Notes under the pieces: model-generated
Databases searched by the model: none
Told to the model about the DNA's origin: nothing
Seen by the model: the letters and a program-made list of their open reading frames with translations, nothing else
NCBI GenBank assembly: GCA_020637595.1
Contig: JACKKE010000004.1
Location: 1-64,000, forward strand
Length of the DNA: 64,000 nucleotides
Origin: Rhodobacter sp.
GTDB taxonomy: Bacteria > Pseudomonadota > Alphaproteobacteria > Rhodobacterales > Rhodobacteraceae
Reading direction: 5' to 3'
Made by a program: the position numbers and the translations under genes
In this document: one piece after another, positions 24,058 through 33,240 of the stretch
How positions within the stretch are numbered: the first letter of the stretch is position 1
How the letters are laid out: each line of letters begins with the position of its first letter

Positions 24058-25278
24058 TTACTCGTAGCTGCGCAGATCCTCGATCACCTTGCCGTCATTC
24101 GGCAACGTCCCGGGGGGCACCAGCTCCACCTTTCCCCGCAGCTTGAGCGTATCAAGCAACGTCCCTTCATACAACGCCGGGTTCGCGGCGCGGGTCTCGA
24201 TGCGGACGGTCATCACGTCCATCTCGCCCTCGCGGGTGGCGATGACGCGGGCGCGGCTGACCTCCTCGTGGCGACTGACAAAGGCGGCGACCTGTTCGGG
24301 GCGCACGAACATGCCCTTGATCTTGGTGGTCTGGTCGGCGCGCCCCAGCCAGCCCTTGATGCGCAGGTTGGTGCGGCCGCAGGGGCTGGTCCCCTCCATG
24401 ATCGCGGACATGTCGCCGGTGGCGAACCGAACCAGCGGATAATCGGGGTTCAGGCTGGTCACCACGACCTCGCCGACCTCGCCATGCGGAACCGGATCGC
24501 CGGTGCCGGGGCGCACGATCTCGACGACCACACCCTCGTCGATCACCATGCCGTCCAGCGCATCGGTCTCGTAGGCGATGTTGCCAAGATCGGCGGTGGC
24601 ATAGCACTGACGGCAGGTGATGCCGCGATCGGCGTAATACTGGCGCAGGCTGGGGAACAGCGCGCCGCCGCCCACCGCCGCCTTGCGGATCGCCAGGGCC
24701 ACGCCCATCTCGTCGGCCTTGTCGAGGATGACCTTCAGGAAATCGGGGGTGCCGGCATAGGCCGTGGTGCCGATGTCACGCGCGGCACGGACCTGCAGCT
24801 CGGTCTGGCCGGTGCCAGCGGGCAGCACCGCCGCGCCCACCGCCCGGGCCCCGTTTTCGAACATCATGCCAGCCGGCACGAGGTGATAGGAAAAGCAGTT
24901 CTGCACGATATCGCCGCGGCCGATGCCCGAGGCATGCAGGAACCGCCCCGACCGCCACCAGTCGCGCACCACGCGGCCCGGCTCATAGATCGGGCCTGGC
25001 GACTGAAAGATATGGTCGAATTCGGCCGTCTTCAGCGCCGCGAAGCCGCCAAAAGGCGCGGCCTCGGCCTGGGCGGCGACCAGTTCGGACTTGCGCAGAA
25101 CCGGCAGCGCGGCCAGCGCGGCGGCGCTGGTGATCGCCCCGGCATCGACCCCGGCCAGCGTGCGCCCCATCCCCGGGGTCGCCTGCGCGCGGGCAATCTG
25201 CTGCGGCAAATCGCGGGCCAGGTCGGCGGCGCGCTGGTCGGCGGAACGGATTTCCAACTGATCGAAATACTGGTTCAT
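24058..25278 (-). CDS. Phenylacetate-CoA-ligase (PaaK)-family protein with altered ATP loop
   Basis: A 406-residue adenylate-forming enzyme homologue. Matching PaaK-type features: Y-A-T-A-D-L-G-N (the Y-x-x-x-E region), R-F-A-T-G-D-M-S, and I-K-G-W-L-G-R-A-D-Q-T-T-K-I-K-G-M-F-V-R near the C-terminal hinge. The ATP-binding P-loop that normally reads S-S-G-T-T-G-x-P is replaced by S-P-G-P-I-Y-E-P (residues 93-100). It could still activate an acid but may have a changed role. Last gene of the leftward fadD-liv operon, 94 bases after livF. Confidence 0.82.
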   Translation of the reverse strand: MNQYFDQLEIRSADQRAADLARDLPQQIARAQATPGMGRTLAGVDAGAITSAAALAALPVLRKSELVAAQAEAAPFGGFAALKTAEFDHIFQSPGPIYEPGRVVRDWWRSGRFLHASGIGRGDIVQNCFSYHLVPAGMMFENGARAVGAAVLPAGTGQTELQVRAARDIGTTAYAGTPDFLKVILDKADEMGVALAIRKAAVGGGALFPSLRQYYADRGITCRQCYATADLGNIAYETDALDGMVIDEGVVVEIVRPGTGDPVPHGEVGEVVVTSLNPDYPLVRFATGDMSAIMEGTSPCGRTNLRIKGWLGRADQTTKIKGMFVRPEQVAAFVSRHEEVSRARVIATREGEMDVMTVRIETRAANPALYEGTLLDTLKLRGKVELVPPGTLPNDGKVIEDLRSYE

Positions 25279-25372
25279 CCTGTATGCGGGTTGGCCCCGC
25301 TCCCTGTTACCCGGTCTGGTCCCGGCCCGGGTCTGCACCCGGCCCGTCTGGCGGTTCGTGGCGTGCCGGCGA

Positions 25373-26197
25373 TCAGGCCAGCCACCGCTTGCGGCGGCGA
25401 TAGCTGCGCACGTCGCGGAACGACTTGCGGCCCTTGTCCGACATGCCGAGATAGAATTCCTTGACGTCGGGGTTCTCGCGCAGCGCCTGGGCAGTCCCCT
25501 CCATCACCACGCGGCCGTTTTCAAGGATATAGCCGGTGTGCGCATAGCGCAGCGCAACGTTGGTGTTCTGCTCGGCCAGCAGGAACGTCACGCCCTGCTC
25601 TTCGTTCAGCCGTCTCACGATCTCGAAGATCTGCTCCACCAGCTGCGGCGCAAGGCCCATCGACGGTTCGTCCAGCAGGATCGTCTCGGGGCGGGCCATC
25701 ATCGCGCGGCCGATCGCCACCATCTGCTGCTCGCCGCCCGAGGTATAGCCGGCCTGCGACTTGCGCCGTTCCTTCAGGCGCGGAAAATATTCATAGACCA
25801 TCTCGAGGTCGGCCGCTGTCGCGCCCCGCCCGTCGGTGCGGGTATAGGATCCGGTCAGCAGGTTTTCCTCGACGGTCAGGTGTTCGAAGCAATGCCGGCC
25901 TTCCATCACCTGGATGACGCCGGTCTTGACCAGATCCGCGGGGTTCATGCCCGCCAGGTTCTGGCCGCGATAGGTGACCGTGCCCTTGGTCACATCGCCG
26001 CGTTCCGAGGCCAAGAGTCCCGAGATCGACTTGAGCGTGGTCGACTTTCCGGCACCGTTGCCCCCCAGGAGCGCGGTGATACCCCCCTTGGGCACGCTGA
26101 GGCTCACGCCCTTCAGCACCAGGATAACGTGGTTATAGATCACCTCGATGTTGTTGACCTCGAGCAGGGTCTCGGGCTTGGTCTGGGCATCGAACAT
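25373..26197 (-). CDS. livF: Branched-chain-type ABC transporter ATP-binding protein
   Basis: A 274-residue LivF-like ATPase. Walker A G-G-N-G-A-G-K-S-T, signature Y-T-S-G-G-E-Q-Q, Walker B T-I-L-L-D-E-P-S-M-G and L-L-A-E-Q-N-T-N are all present. The C-terminus has an unusual basic tail (R-S-Y-R-R-R-K-R-W-L-A) about 25 residues longer than standard LivF. The start M-F-D-A-Q-T was chosen because upstream residues lack family similarity; its ribosome site is weak. Follows the binding protein after a terminator hairpin. Confidence 0.88.
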   Translation of the reverse strand: MFDAQTKPETLLEVNNIEVIYNHVILVLKGVSLSVPKGGITALLGGNGAGKSTTLKSISGLLASERGDVTKGTVTYRGQNLAGMNPADLVKTGVIQVMEGRHCFEHLTVEENLLTGSYTRTDGRGATAADLEMVYEYFPRLKERRKSQAGYTSGGEQQMVAIGRAMMARPETILLDEPSMGLAPQLVEQIFEIVRRLNEEQGVTFLLAEQNTNVALRYAHTGYILENGRVVMEGTAQALRENPDVKEFYLGMSDKGRKSFRDVRSYRRRKRWLA

Positions 26198-26224
26198 GGG
26201 CAAGGGTCCGTCAGAAAATCGAGG

Positions 26225-26256
26225 AAAAGGGTGGCGGGCGCACGCATGCGCCCGCC
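26225..26256 (-). terminator. Terminator/attenuator after the Liv-type binding protein
   Basis: Perfect 10-bp stem GGCGGGCGCA/TGCGCCCGCC (26233-26256) followed on the minus strand by ACCCTTTTCC. It lies between the binding-protein gene and livF and probably lowers downstream expression. Confidence 0.6.
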
Positions 26257-26267
26257 GGTGGGTCAGA

Positions 26268-27557
26268 TCAGTTGCACTGCGGCGCGATGTTGTTCTCGGC
26301 GGCATAAGCAGCCGAGTCCTCGTCGGCCAGTTGGCCGATCAGCTCGCGGTCCGAGTTGATCCAGTCGGTGATCAGGCTCCAGCTCTGGGTTTCGGCGTTC
26401 CAGCGCTGCAGCATCGCCGCACCCGGGCCACCGTGGTTGGCGCAGGACACCTGGAACGGCGCCGAGAAGCCGGGCAGGCCCAGCTCGGCCAGACGCTCGT
26501 CGGTGATGTTCAGGTGTTCCATACCGTCGCGCATCTCATCAGGGGTGATGGCGCCGTGGCCAGCCAGTTCCTGCGCGGTGCGGGCGGCTTCGGCCGCGAG
26601 CATCGCCGCGTAGACGCCGCGCGAATAGACCGCCGAGCCGATCCGGTCACCGGCGCCGGCCGCCAGGCCACGGTCGACGACATACTGCTGGATGTCCTGA
26701 TAGACCGGATAGTCGGTGCCGATCCCGTGGAAGGTCAGCGCGGTATAGCCATTGGCGCCCGCACCCACCGGGATCACGTCGTTTTCCGAACCCGACCACC
26801 AGATGCCGATGAAGTTCTCCATCGGGAAGCGGATGTTGGCGGCTTCCTGGATGGCGACGGCGTTCATCACGCCCCAGCCCCACATCAGCACATAGTCAGG
26901 ACGTTCGCGGCGGATCTGCAGCCACTGCGAGCCCTGCTCCTGACCCGGGTGGTCCACGGCGATCGGCAGGAACTCGAAGCCCAGGCGCTCGGCCAGGATT
27001 TCCAGCGTGCGGATCGGTTCGCGACCATAGGCCGAGTTGTGATAGACCAGCACGATCTTCTTGCCCTGCAGCGAGCCGTCGTTCTGGCTCAGCAGGTAGT
27101 TGATCGCCACCGACGCGCCGTCCCAGTAGTTGGCCGGGAAGTTGAAGACATAGTGGAACACGTTGCCGTTCATCGCCGAGGTGCGGCCGTAACCGGTCGT
27201 CAGCATCGGGATGTGGTCTTCGGTGACGCGCGGGATCAGCTGATAGGTGATGCCGGTCGACAGCGGCTGGATGACCAGCGGGTTGTCGCCGCGCACCGAC
27301 TCGTAGCATTCCACGCCGCGCTCGGTGTTATAGGCGGTTTCGCATTCGGTGATGCGGATCGGAACGCCGCCGATGCCGCCATCGCGCTCGTTCAGCAGGG
27401 TCAGGTAGTCGTGATAGCCGTCGGCGAAGGGGATGCCGCCCGGCGCGTAGGGGCCGGTCCGATACGACAGCATCGGGAAGTGCAGATCCTGGGCTACGGC
27501 CGGAGCCGCGACCGCCAGGGATGCCGCGAAAGCCGCGGCGACGTGGGTCATCTTCAT
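26268..27557 (-). CDS. Branched-chain-type ABC transporter substrate-binding protein
   Basis: A 429-residue periplasmic binding protein (type I fold) with signal peptide ending V-A-A-P-A-V-A-Q. Features include M-L-S-Y-R-T-G-P-Y-A-P-G-G and L-L-N-E-R-D-G-G-I-G-G-V near the start, V-Y-H-N-S-A-Y-G-R-E, and two cysteine pairs (C-E-T-A-Y, E-C-Y; and C-A-N, Q-C-N at the C-terminus). Its length is above that of amino-acid binders (about 370), fitting the subgroup often tied to aromatic or fatty-acid ligands. The operon context with acyl-CoA ligases supports a carboxylic acid ligand (inference). Confidence 0.88.
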   Translation of the reverse strand: MKMTHVAAAFAASLAVAAPAVAQDLHFPMLSYRTGPYAPGGIPFADGYHDYLTLLNERDGGIGGVPIRITECETAYNTERGVECYESVRGDNPLVIQPLSTGITYQLIPRVTEDHIPMLTTGYGRTSAMNGNVFHYVFNFPANYWDGASVAINYLLSQNDGSLQGKKIVLVYHNSAYGREPIRTLEILAERLGFEFLPIAVDHPGQEQGSQWLQIRRERPDYVLMWGWGVMNAVAIQEAANIRFPMENFIGIWWSGSENDVIPVGAGANGYTALTFHGIGTDYPVYQDIQQYVVDRGLAAGAGDRIGSAVYSRGVYAAMLAAEAARTAQELAGHGAITPDEMRDGMEHLNITDERLAELGLPGFSAPFQVSCANHGGPGAAMLQRWNAETQSWSLITDWINSDRELIGQLADEDSAAYAAENNIAPQCN

Positions 27558-27613
27558 TGGTTTCTCCTCCCAGTCGATGATGACAGTTTAGGGGTTTCTC
27601 AGGCCCGGCCCGC

Positions 27614-28690
27614 TCAGTGCGGGAAGGGCCAAAGACGCAGTTTTTCCTTCATCGTGCGCCACAGCGCGGCCATGCCGTGCGGTTCGGCGATCAGCACGAC
27701 GATGATCAGCGCGCCGATGATCATCACTTCCAGATGGCGCGCCAGGTCGGCCGGCCAGCCGAACCCGTCGACCAGCAGCAGCTTCAGCAGCACCGGCAGC
27801 ACCACCAGGAAGGCCGCGCCCAGGAACGAACCGAGGATCGAGCCCAGGCCGCCGATGATCACCATGAACAGCACCAGGAACGACTTGTTGATGCTGAAGG
27901 CCTCGCCCGCCTCGGCCGCGCCCAGGTAGACGCCGAACATCAGCGCCCCGGCGACCCCGACAAAGAACGACGACACCGCGAACGCGCTGAGTTTGGCGAT
28001 CAGGGGGTTCACGCCGATGATCTCGGCGGCGATGTCCATGTCGCGGATTGCCATCCAGGTCCGGCCCAGCGTGCCCCGCGTCAGGTTGCGCGCCAGCCAC
28101 GCCATCACCACGACGAAGATCAGGCAGGTCATGTAGACCGCGGTCGAACTGGCCGCCGCGCCGGTGATGGTGATACCGAACATGCTGCGCTCGGGCATCG
28201 CGATCTGGCCGGTCGGCGAGTGGTTGTAGAACCACTCGACCCGGGTGAACAGCCAGATCAGGAAGAACTGCGCCGCCAGCGTCGCCACGGCCAGATAGAA
28301 GCCCTTGATCTTCAACGACGGCAGGCCGAACAGCACGCCGACAGCGGCGGTCACCACGCCCGACAGCAGGAACACCAGATAGATGTTCATCCCCGGGAAG
28401 GCCGTCGTCAGCTTGTAGGTCGCATAGGCGCCCACCGCCATGAAGGCCGCGGTGCCCAGCGACAGCAGGCCGGTATAGCCAATCAGCAGGTTCAGCCCCA
28501 GCGCCGCGATCACGTAGATCAGGAAGGGAATGACCACCGCGTTGGCCCAGTAGTCGCCCAGCACGAAGGGCACCACCAGAAAGGCCACGGCGAGGACCGC
28601 CCAATAGGCCATGCGGTCGCCCCGGATCGGGAAGGTCTGGTTGTCGCTGGCGTAGGACGTCTTGAAATCGCCCGCTTCACGGTAAAGCAT
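27614..28690 (-). CDS. livM: Branched-chain-type ABC transporter permease LivM
   Basis: A 358-residue inner-membrane permease with about nine to ten hydrophobic helices. Family features: I-A-A-L-G-L-N-L-L-I-G-Y-T-G-L-L-S-L-G and G-R-T-W-M-A-I-R-D-M-D-I-A-A-E (the EAA-type loop). Start at 28690 lies 4 bases after livH, so they are tightly linked; the open frame extends upstream but overlaps livH. N-terminal about 25 residues are hydrophilic. Confidence 0.93.
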   Translation of the reverse strand: MLYREAGDFKTSYASDNQTFPIRGDRMAYWAVLAVAFLVVPFVLGDYWANAVVIPFLIYVIAALGLNLLIGYTGLLSLGTAAFMAVGAYATYKLTTAFPGMNIYLVFLLSGVVTAAVGVLFGLPSLKIKGFYLAVATLAAQFFLIWLFTRVEWFYNHSPTGQIAMPERSMFGITITGAAASSTAVYMTCLIFVVVMAWLARNLTRGTLGRTWMAIRDMDIAAEIIGVNPLIAKLSAFAVSSFFVGVAGALMFGVYLGAAEAGEAFSINKSFLVLFMVIIGGLGSILGSFLGAAFLVVLPVLLKLLLVDGFGWPADLARHLEVMIIGALIIVVLIAEPHGMAALWRTMKEKLRLWPFPH

Positions 28691-28694
28691 CGTC

Positions 28695-29681
28695 TCAGAC
28701 CCTCTCGATGATCTTTTCGCCGAACAGGCCCTGCGGACGGAACAGCAGGAACACGAGGGCGAGCATGTAGGCAAACCAGTTCTCGGTGGCGCCGCCGATG
28801 ATCGGCTGCATGAAGAAGTCAAAGAGCTTCTCGCCCACGCCGATCAGCAGACCGCCGACGATGGCGCCCGGGATCGAGGTGAAGCCGCCGAGGATCAGCA
28901 CCGGCAGGGCCTTGAGCGCGATCAGCGACAGCGAGAACTGCACGCCCGATTTCGAGCCCCACATGATCCCCGCGACCAGCGCGACGATGCCGGCGATCGA
29001 CCAGGTCAGCACCCAGATGAACCGCAGCGAGATGCCGACCGACAGCGCCGCCTGGTGGTCGTCGGCCACCGCGCGCAGCGCCCGGCCCTGCTTGGTGTAT
29101 TGCGAGAAGACCACCAGTGCCGTCACCAGCACAGCCGCGATCCCCAGCGCCCAGAGGCTGAGCACGTCGATATAGAAACCGTAACCGAAGAGGTTATAGG
29201 TGAATTCGTCCACCGTGCTCGACATGCCCTGCGGGATGCCGACATCGAGCGGCTTGACCTCGGCGCCCCACATGATGTCGCCCAGCCCTTCAAGAAAATA
29301 GGCCAGGCCGATGGTCGCCATGAACAGGATGATCGGCTCCTGGTTCACCAGATGCTTCAGCACGAGGCGTTCGATCAGCAGCGCCATCAGCACCATCACG
29401 CCCACCGTCAGCGGAATCGACAGGATCGCCGGCAGGGTAAAGCCGAAGTCGTGGATGTTGGTGCCCAGCGCCGCGTTGATCAGGTGCGAGAACGGCACCT
29501 GCCCGGTCTGGATGCCCACCAGCGTCAACGCCGCGAACAGTGCCATCACCCCCTGGGCAAAGTTGAAGATGCCCGAGGCCTTGAAGATCAGCACGAAGCC
29601 CAGCGCCACCAGCGAATACATGATGCCGACGGTCAGCCCGTTGAGCGCGGCTTCGAGCGCGAAGAGAACGGTATCAGACAT
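28695..29681 (-). CDS. livH: Branched-chain-type ABC transporter permease LivH
   Basis: A 328-residue permease, about eight membrane helices. Family features: L-N-G-L-T-V-G-I-M-Y-S-L-V-A-L-G, F-N-F-A-Q-G-V-M-A, G-R-A-L-R-A-V-A-D-D-H-Q-A-A (EAA-type loop), and L-G-G-F-T-S-I-P-G-A-I-V-G-G near the end. Normal LivH is about 300 residues; the extra length is mostly near residues 160-190. Lies 32 bases after livG. Confidence 0.94.
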   Translation of the reverse strand: MSDTVLFALEAALNGLTVGIMYSLVALGFVLIFKASGIFNFAQGVMALFAALTLVGIQTGQVPFSHLINAALGTNIHDFGFTLPAILSIPLTVGVMVLMALLIERLVLKHLVNQEPIILFMATIGLAYFLEGLGDIMWGAEVKPLDVGIPQGMSSTVDEFTYNLFGYGFYIDVLSLWALGIAAVLVTALVVFSQYTKQGRALRAVADDHQAALSVGISLRFIWVLTWSIAGIVALVAGIMWGSKSGVQFSLSLIALKALPVLILGGFTSIPGAIVGGLLIGVGEKLFDFFMQPIIGGATENWFAYMLALVFLLFRPQGLFGEKIIERV

Positions 29682-29713
29682 GCCCGATGCCCCCCAGAAC
29701 GATGTTGTCGAGA

Positions 29714-30532
29714 TCAGTCATGCGCCACCCCCAGATAGGCGTCGATGACGTCCTGGTTGTTGCGCACCTCGTCGGGCGTGCCGTCGCCGATCTTCTTGCC
29801 GTAATCCATCACCACGACCCGGTCGCTGAGGTCCATGACCACGCCCATGTCGTGTTCGATCAGCACCGTGGTGGTGCCGAATTCGTCGTTCACATCCAGG
29901 ATGAAGCGGGACATGTCCTCCTTCTCCTCGACGTTCATGCCGGCCATCGGTTCATCGAGCAGCAGGATCTGCGGCTCGGCGGCCAGCGCCCGCGCCAGTT
30001 CGACGCGCTTTTTCAGGCCATAGGGCAGGCGTGCGACCGGCGTCTTGCGGATCGCCTGGATTTCGAGGAAGTCGATGATCTTCTCGACTGCGGCGCGGTG
30101 CTCTTCTTCTTCCTTCTGGGCCTTGCCCCACCACATCGCCTGCGCCAGGAACCCCGCCTTCATGTGGTGCATGCGGCCGGTCATGATGTTGTCCAGCACC
30201 GACATCCCCTCGAACAGGGCGATGTTCTGGAAAGTCCGCGCGATCCCCATGCGCGAGACCTTGTAGGGCGCCATCTTGGGCCGCTTGTAGCCCTTGTAGA
30301 TCACATCGCCTTCCTGCGGGTTATAGAACCCTGAGATGACATTGAGCATCGACGATTTGCCCGCCCCGTTCGGGCCGATGATCGCGCGGATCTCGCCCTT
30401 GCGGATGTCAAAGCTGATGTCCTTGATCGCCACGACGCCGCCAAAGCGCAGGGTGATGTTCTTCAGTTCCAGCACCACGCCGCCGATCTGGCGGCCATCT
30501 GCGGTGACGTAACCTTCTTGCGAATCCAGCAT
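29714..30532 (-). CDS. livG: Branched-chain-type ABC transporter ATP-binding protein LivG
   Basis: A 272-residue ATPase. Walker A G-P-N-G-A-G-K-S-S, the LivG insert with R-T-F-Q-N-I-A-L-F, signature L-P-Y-G-L-K-K-R, Walker B I-L-L-L-D-E-P-M-A-G-M and the switch L-I-E-H-D-M are present. Two starts are possible: ATG at 30532, or GTG at 30562 whose GTGA overlaps the fadD stop. I chose ATG from family N-terminal length, but the overlap makes the GTG plausible (10 extra residues). Confidence 0.92.
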   Translation of the reverse strand: MLDSQEGYVTADGRQIGGVVLELKNITLRFGGVVAIKDISFDIRKGEIRAIIGPNGAGKSSMLNVISGFYNPQEGDVIYKGYKRPKMAPYKVSRMGIARTFQNIALFEGMSVLDNIMTGRMHHMKAGFLAQAMWWGKAQKEEEEHRAAVEKIIDFLEIQAIRKTPVARLPYGLKKRVELARALAAEPQILLLDEPMAGMNVEEKEDMSRFILDVNDEFGTTTVLIEHDMGVVMDLSDRVVVMDYGKKIGDGTPDEVRNNQDVIDAYLGVAHD

Positions 30533-30558
30533 CGGATCTCGTTCCCTTCTGCCCGCGC

Positions 30559-32526
30559 TCACTCGGCCGCCATGCGCGCCGCGGTCGGAAAGACCTTGGC
30601 ATCGCGCATCTCGACGGTGGCTTTCAGCACCCCCTTGCGGCCGTCCTCATAGCTGACTTCGGTCTCGGTATAGACCGAGGGCGAACCGTCATAGAGACCG
30701 GCGATCAGGTCGGCGAATTTCTCTTCGACGATGCGGCGGCGAACCTTGCGGGTGCGGGTCATCTCGCCATCGTCGGCATCGAGTTCCTTGTGCAGCACCA
30801 GGAAGCGATGCACCTGGCAGCCCGACAGCATCGAATCCTGCGCGACCGAGGCGTTGACCTCTTCGACATGCTCCTGGATCGCGCCGAGAACGCGCGGATG
30901 GCCGGCCAGTTCCTGATAGCTGGAATAGGCGATGTTGTTGCGCTCGGCCCAGCTGCCGACGGCGGCCAGGTCGATGTTGATGAACGCCACGCAATGATCG
31001 CGCCCGTTGCCGAACAGCACCGCCTCGAGGATATCGGGATAGAACTTGAGCTTGTTCTCCACATATTTGGGCGCGAACATGCTGCCGTCGGCCATCTTGC
31101 CGACATCCTTGGCGCGGTCGATGATCCGCAGATGCCCGGTGCCTTCCTCGAAGAAGCCAGCGTCGCCGGTCGCCACCCAGCCCTCGGCATCCTTGGTCGA
31201 GGCCGTGCTTTCGGCGTTCTTGTAGTATTCGACGAACGTCCCCGGCGAGCGATAGAATACCTCGCCATTCTCGGCGATGCGCACCTCGACCCCCGGGCTG
31301 GGCACGCCCACGGTATCCGAACGCACCTCGCCGTCGGGCTGCTGGGTGATGAACACCGAGGCCTCGGTCTGACCATAGAGCTGCTTCAGGTTGATCCCCA
31401 GCGAGCGGTAGAAATCAAAGATCTCAGGCCCGATCGCCTCGCCGGCGGTATAGGCCACGCGGATGTTCGACAGACCCAGCGTGTTCTTCAGCGGACCATA
31501 GACCAGCGCCTCGCCCATGCGGTATTTCAGCCGGTCGCCCGCGCTGACGGGTTTGCCATCAAGGATCGCCCCCCCGACCTTGCGCGCATGCGCCATGTAT
31601 TTGTCGAACATGCGCTTCTTGGTCGGACCCGCGTCTTCCATGCGGATCATCACGGTGGTCAGCATGGTCTCGAACACACGCGGCGGGGCAAAGAAATAGG
31701 TCGGGCCGATCTCGCGCAGGTCGGTGTTCATGGTCGCCGCGCTTTCCGGGCAGTTCACGCAGAACCCGGTCCAGTAGGCCTGGCCAATCGAGAAGATGAA
31801 GTCACCCACCCAGGCCATCGGCAGATAGGCAAGGATTTCCTCGCTCGAACGCAGGTGGTCGAATTCGCTCGAGGCCTTGGCGGTCTCGATGATGTTGCGG
31901 TTCGACAGCACCACACCCTTGGGCTTGCCGGTGGTGCCCGAGGTATAGAGCATCACGCAGGTGCTGTCATAGGTCAGCTCGGCGCTGCGCTTGTTCACCT
32001 CGGCCTCGAACCGGTGATGCCCGGCGCGGCCTTCTTCCTGCACGTCGTGCAGCCAGTTCATCCGGCTGTGGTCGTATTTGCGCAGGCCGCGTTTATCGAC
32101 ATAGAGGATCTGCTCGACGCAATGCACGGTCTCCTGCATCTCGATCACCTTGTCGACCTGCTCCTGGTCGCCGCAGATCGCAAAGCGCGCGCCACAGTGC
32201 TCGACGACATAGGCCATCTCTTCGGACACCGAGTCCTGATAGAGCGCGACCGGAATCGCCCCCACCGACTGAACGGCGACCATCGACCAATACAGCGCCG
32301 GCCGGTTGCGACCGATGATTGCGACATAGTCGCCCCGTTCCATGCCCAGCGCCAGAAAGCCCATCGCCATCGCGCGCACTTCCTCGGCCACCTGCTTCCA
32401 GGTCCAGGACTGCCAGATCCCGAATTCCTTTTCGCGATAGGCGGTTGCGTTGGCGAACTGGACAGCGTTGCGCGCCAGCAGGGCAGGCACAGAGTGCAGC
32501 GCCCCTTGCGTTGCGTTCGTCGTCAC
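30559..32526 (-). CDS. Long-chain acyl-CoA synthetase family (AMP-binding)
   Basis: A 655-residue adenylate-forming ligase of the FadD15/FAA type, activating a carboxylic acid with ATP and CoA. The ATP loop is Y-T-S-G-T-T-G-K-P-K-G, followed by G-Q-T-E-A-S, a T-G-D motif in V-A-T-G-D-A-G-F, and the hinge R-I-I-D-R-A-K-D. Start is GTG with GGAGGAG ribosome site. It heads the leftward operon with livGHM, binding protein, livF and the PaaK-like gene. This suggests import and CoA activation of the same acid (inference). Substrate not identifiable by eye. Confidence 0.9.
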   Translation of the reverse strand: MTTNATQGALHSVPALLARNAVQFANATAYREKEFGIWQSWTWKQVAEEVRAMAMGFLALGMERGDYVAIIGRNRPALYWSMVAVQSVGAIPVALYQDSVSEEMAYVVEHCGARFAICGDQEQVDKVIEMQETVHCVEQILYVDKRGLRKYDHSRMNWLHDVQEEGRAGHHRFEAEVNKRSAELTYDSTCVMLYTSGTTGKPKGVVLSNRNIIETAKASSEFDHLRSSEEILAYLPMAWVGDFIFSIGQAYWTGFCVNCPESAATMNTDLREIGPTYFFAPPRVFETMLTTVMIRMEDAGPTKKRMFDKYMAHARKVGGAILDGKPVSAGDRLKYRMGEALVYGPLKNTLGLSNIRVAYTAGEAIGPEIFDFYRSLGINLKQLYGQTEASVFITQQPDGEVRSDTVGVPSPGVEVRIAENGEVFYRSPGTFVEYYKNAESTASTKDAEGWVATGDAGFFEEGTGHLRIIDRAKDVGKMADGSMFAPKYVENKLKFYPDILEAVLFGNGRDHCVAFINIDLAAVGSWAERNNIAYSSYQELAGHPRVLGAIQEHVEEVNASVAQDSMLSGCQVHRFLVLHKELDADDGEMTRTRKVRRRIVEEKFADLIAGLYDGSPSVYTETEVSYEDGRKGVLKATVEMRDAKVFPTAARMAAE

Positions 32527-32629
32527 GGTTTGTCTCCTCCCAAGGCACGGCAGGGCTCCTCCTGCCCCGTCGCGCGTTGACAAAGTGGTGACCGGCGAGT
32601 TTTGCCGTAGTTTGTCGCAATCCTAACGA

Positions 32630-32644
32630 ATTGTTTCAAACAAT
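32630..32644. promoter_or_regulatory. Inverted repeat ATTGTTT-C-AAACAAT upstream of the fadD-liv operon
   Basis: A perfect 7-bp inverted repeat around one base in an AT-rich patch, 104 bases upstream of the acyl-CoA synthetase start. It overlaps the stop codon of the DUF2267 gene. It could be an operator or an end-of-gene hairpin. Confidence 0.3.
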
Positions 32645-33094
32645 CCGAGCCGCCAGATCGGCCGGGTCGCCACCGGGCACCGACCAGAAGGCCGTGGCCC
32701 CGGGGCCCAGCCGGTCCAGAACGCGGGTCAGGTCAGTGTGGTTCACCTGCCGCCAGAGCGCCCGCGCCGTGGCCTCGACGGCGGAGTCGGGGGTCAGGTT
32801 GTGATCCGGGCGCAGTGCACGGGCCTCCGCCTGCCAGTCGGCGCGGGTGCCAAAGGGCACGGGCGGCGCGCCGATATCCCAGCCCTGCACGAAAATTGCC
32901 CGCGGCACGGCAGGCAGCACATCGGCAAAGGCGATGCCCTGCACAGGCGTCAGACGGCGGCGAAAGGTCTGCAACACGCCCTGAATGGCGGTATAGGCTA
33001 GGTTGTCGGTTTCCAGCCCGGTCCAGTCCCTGACGTCATCCAGAAACGCGCGCCACTCGCGCGAGGCCTGTCGATAGGTCCAAGGCATCGGCAT
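32636..33094 (-). CDS. DUF2267 domain protein
   Basis: A 152-residue protein of the DUF2267 family, function unknown. The family pattern is clear: W-R-A-F-L-D-D-V, A-Y-T-A-I-Q-G-V-L-Q-T-F-R-R-R-L-T, and F-A-D-V-L-P-A-V-P-R-A-I-F-V-Q-G-W. Start at 33094 has GGAGGTG five bases upstream. It is divergent from the cation-efflux gene. No signal peptide. Confidence 0.85.
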   Translation of the reverse strand: MPMPWTYRQASREWRAFLDDVRDWTGLETDNLAYTAIQGVLQTFRRRLTPVQGIAFADVLPAVPRAIFVQGWDIGAPPVPFGTRADWQAEARALRPDHNLTPDSAVEATARALWRQVNHTDLTRVLDRLGPGATAFWSVPGGDPADLAARIV

Positions 33095-33240
33095 CGGGCA
33101 CCTCCGGCGCTCAGCCTGCGCCACGCAGGACGCCGGCGCAAGACCCGGACCCCGTCCGCCCCGAATGCGAACCCGTCGCCGGCAAAACCACACCCCTGCC
33201 AGCCAACCGGTTTCAAACTCCACGGCCTGTCACCGGCGCG

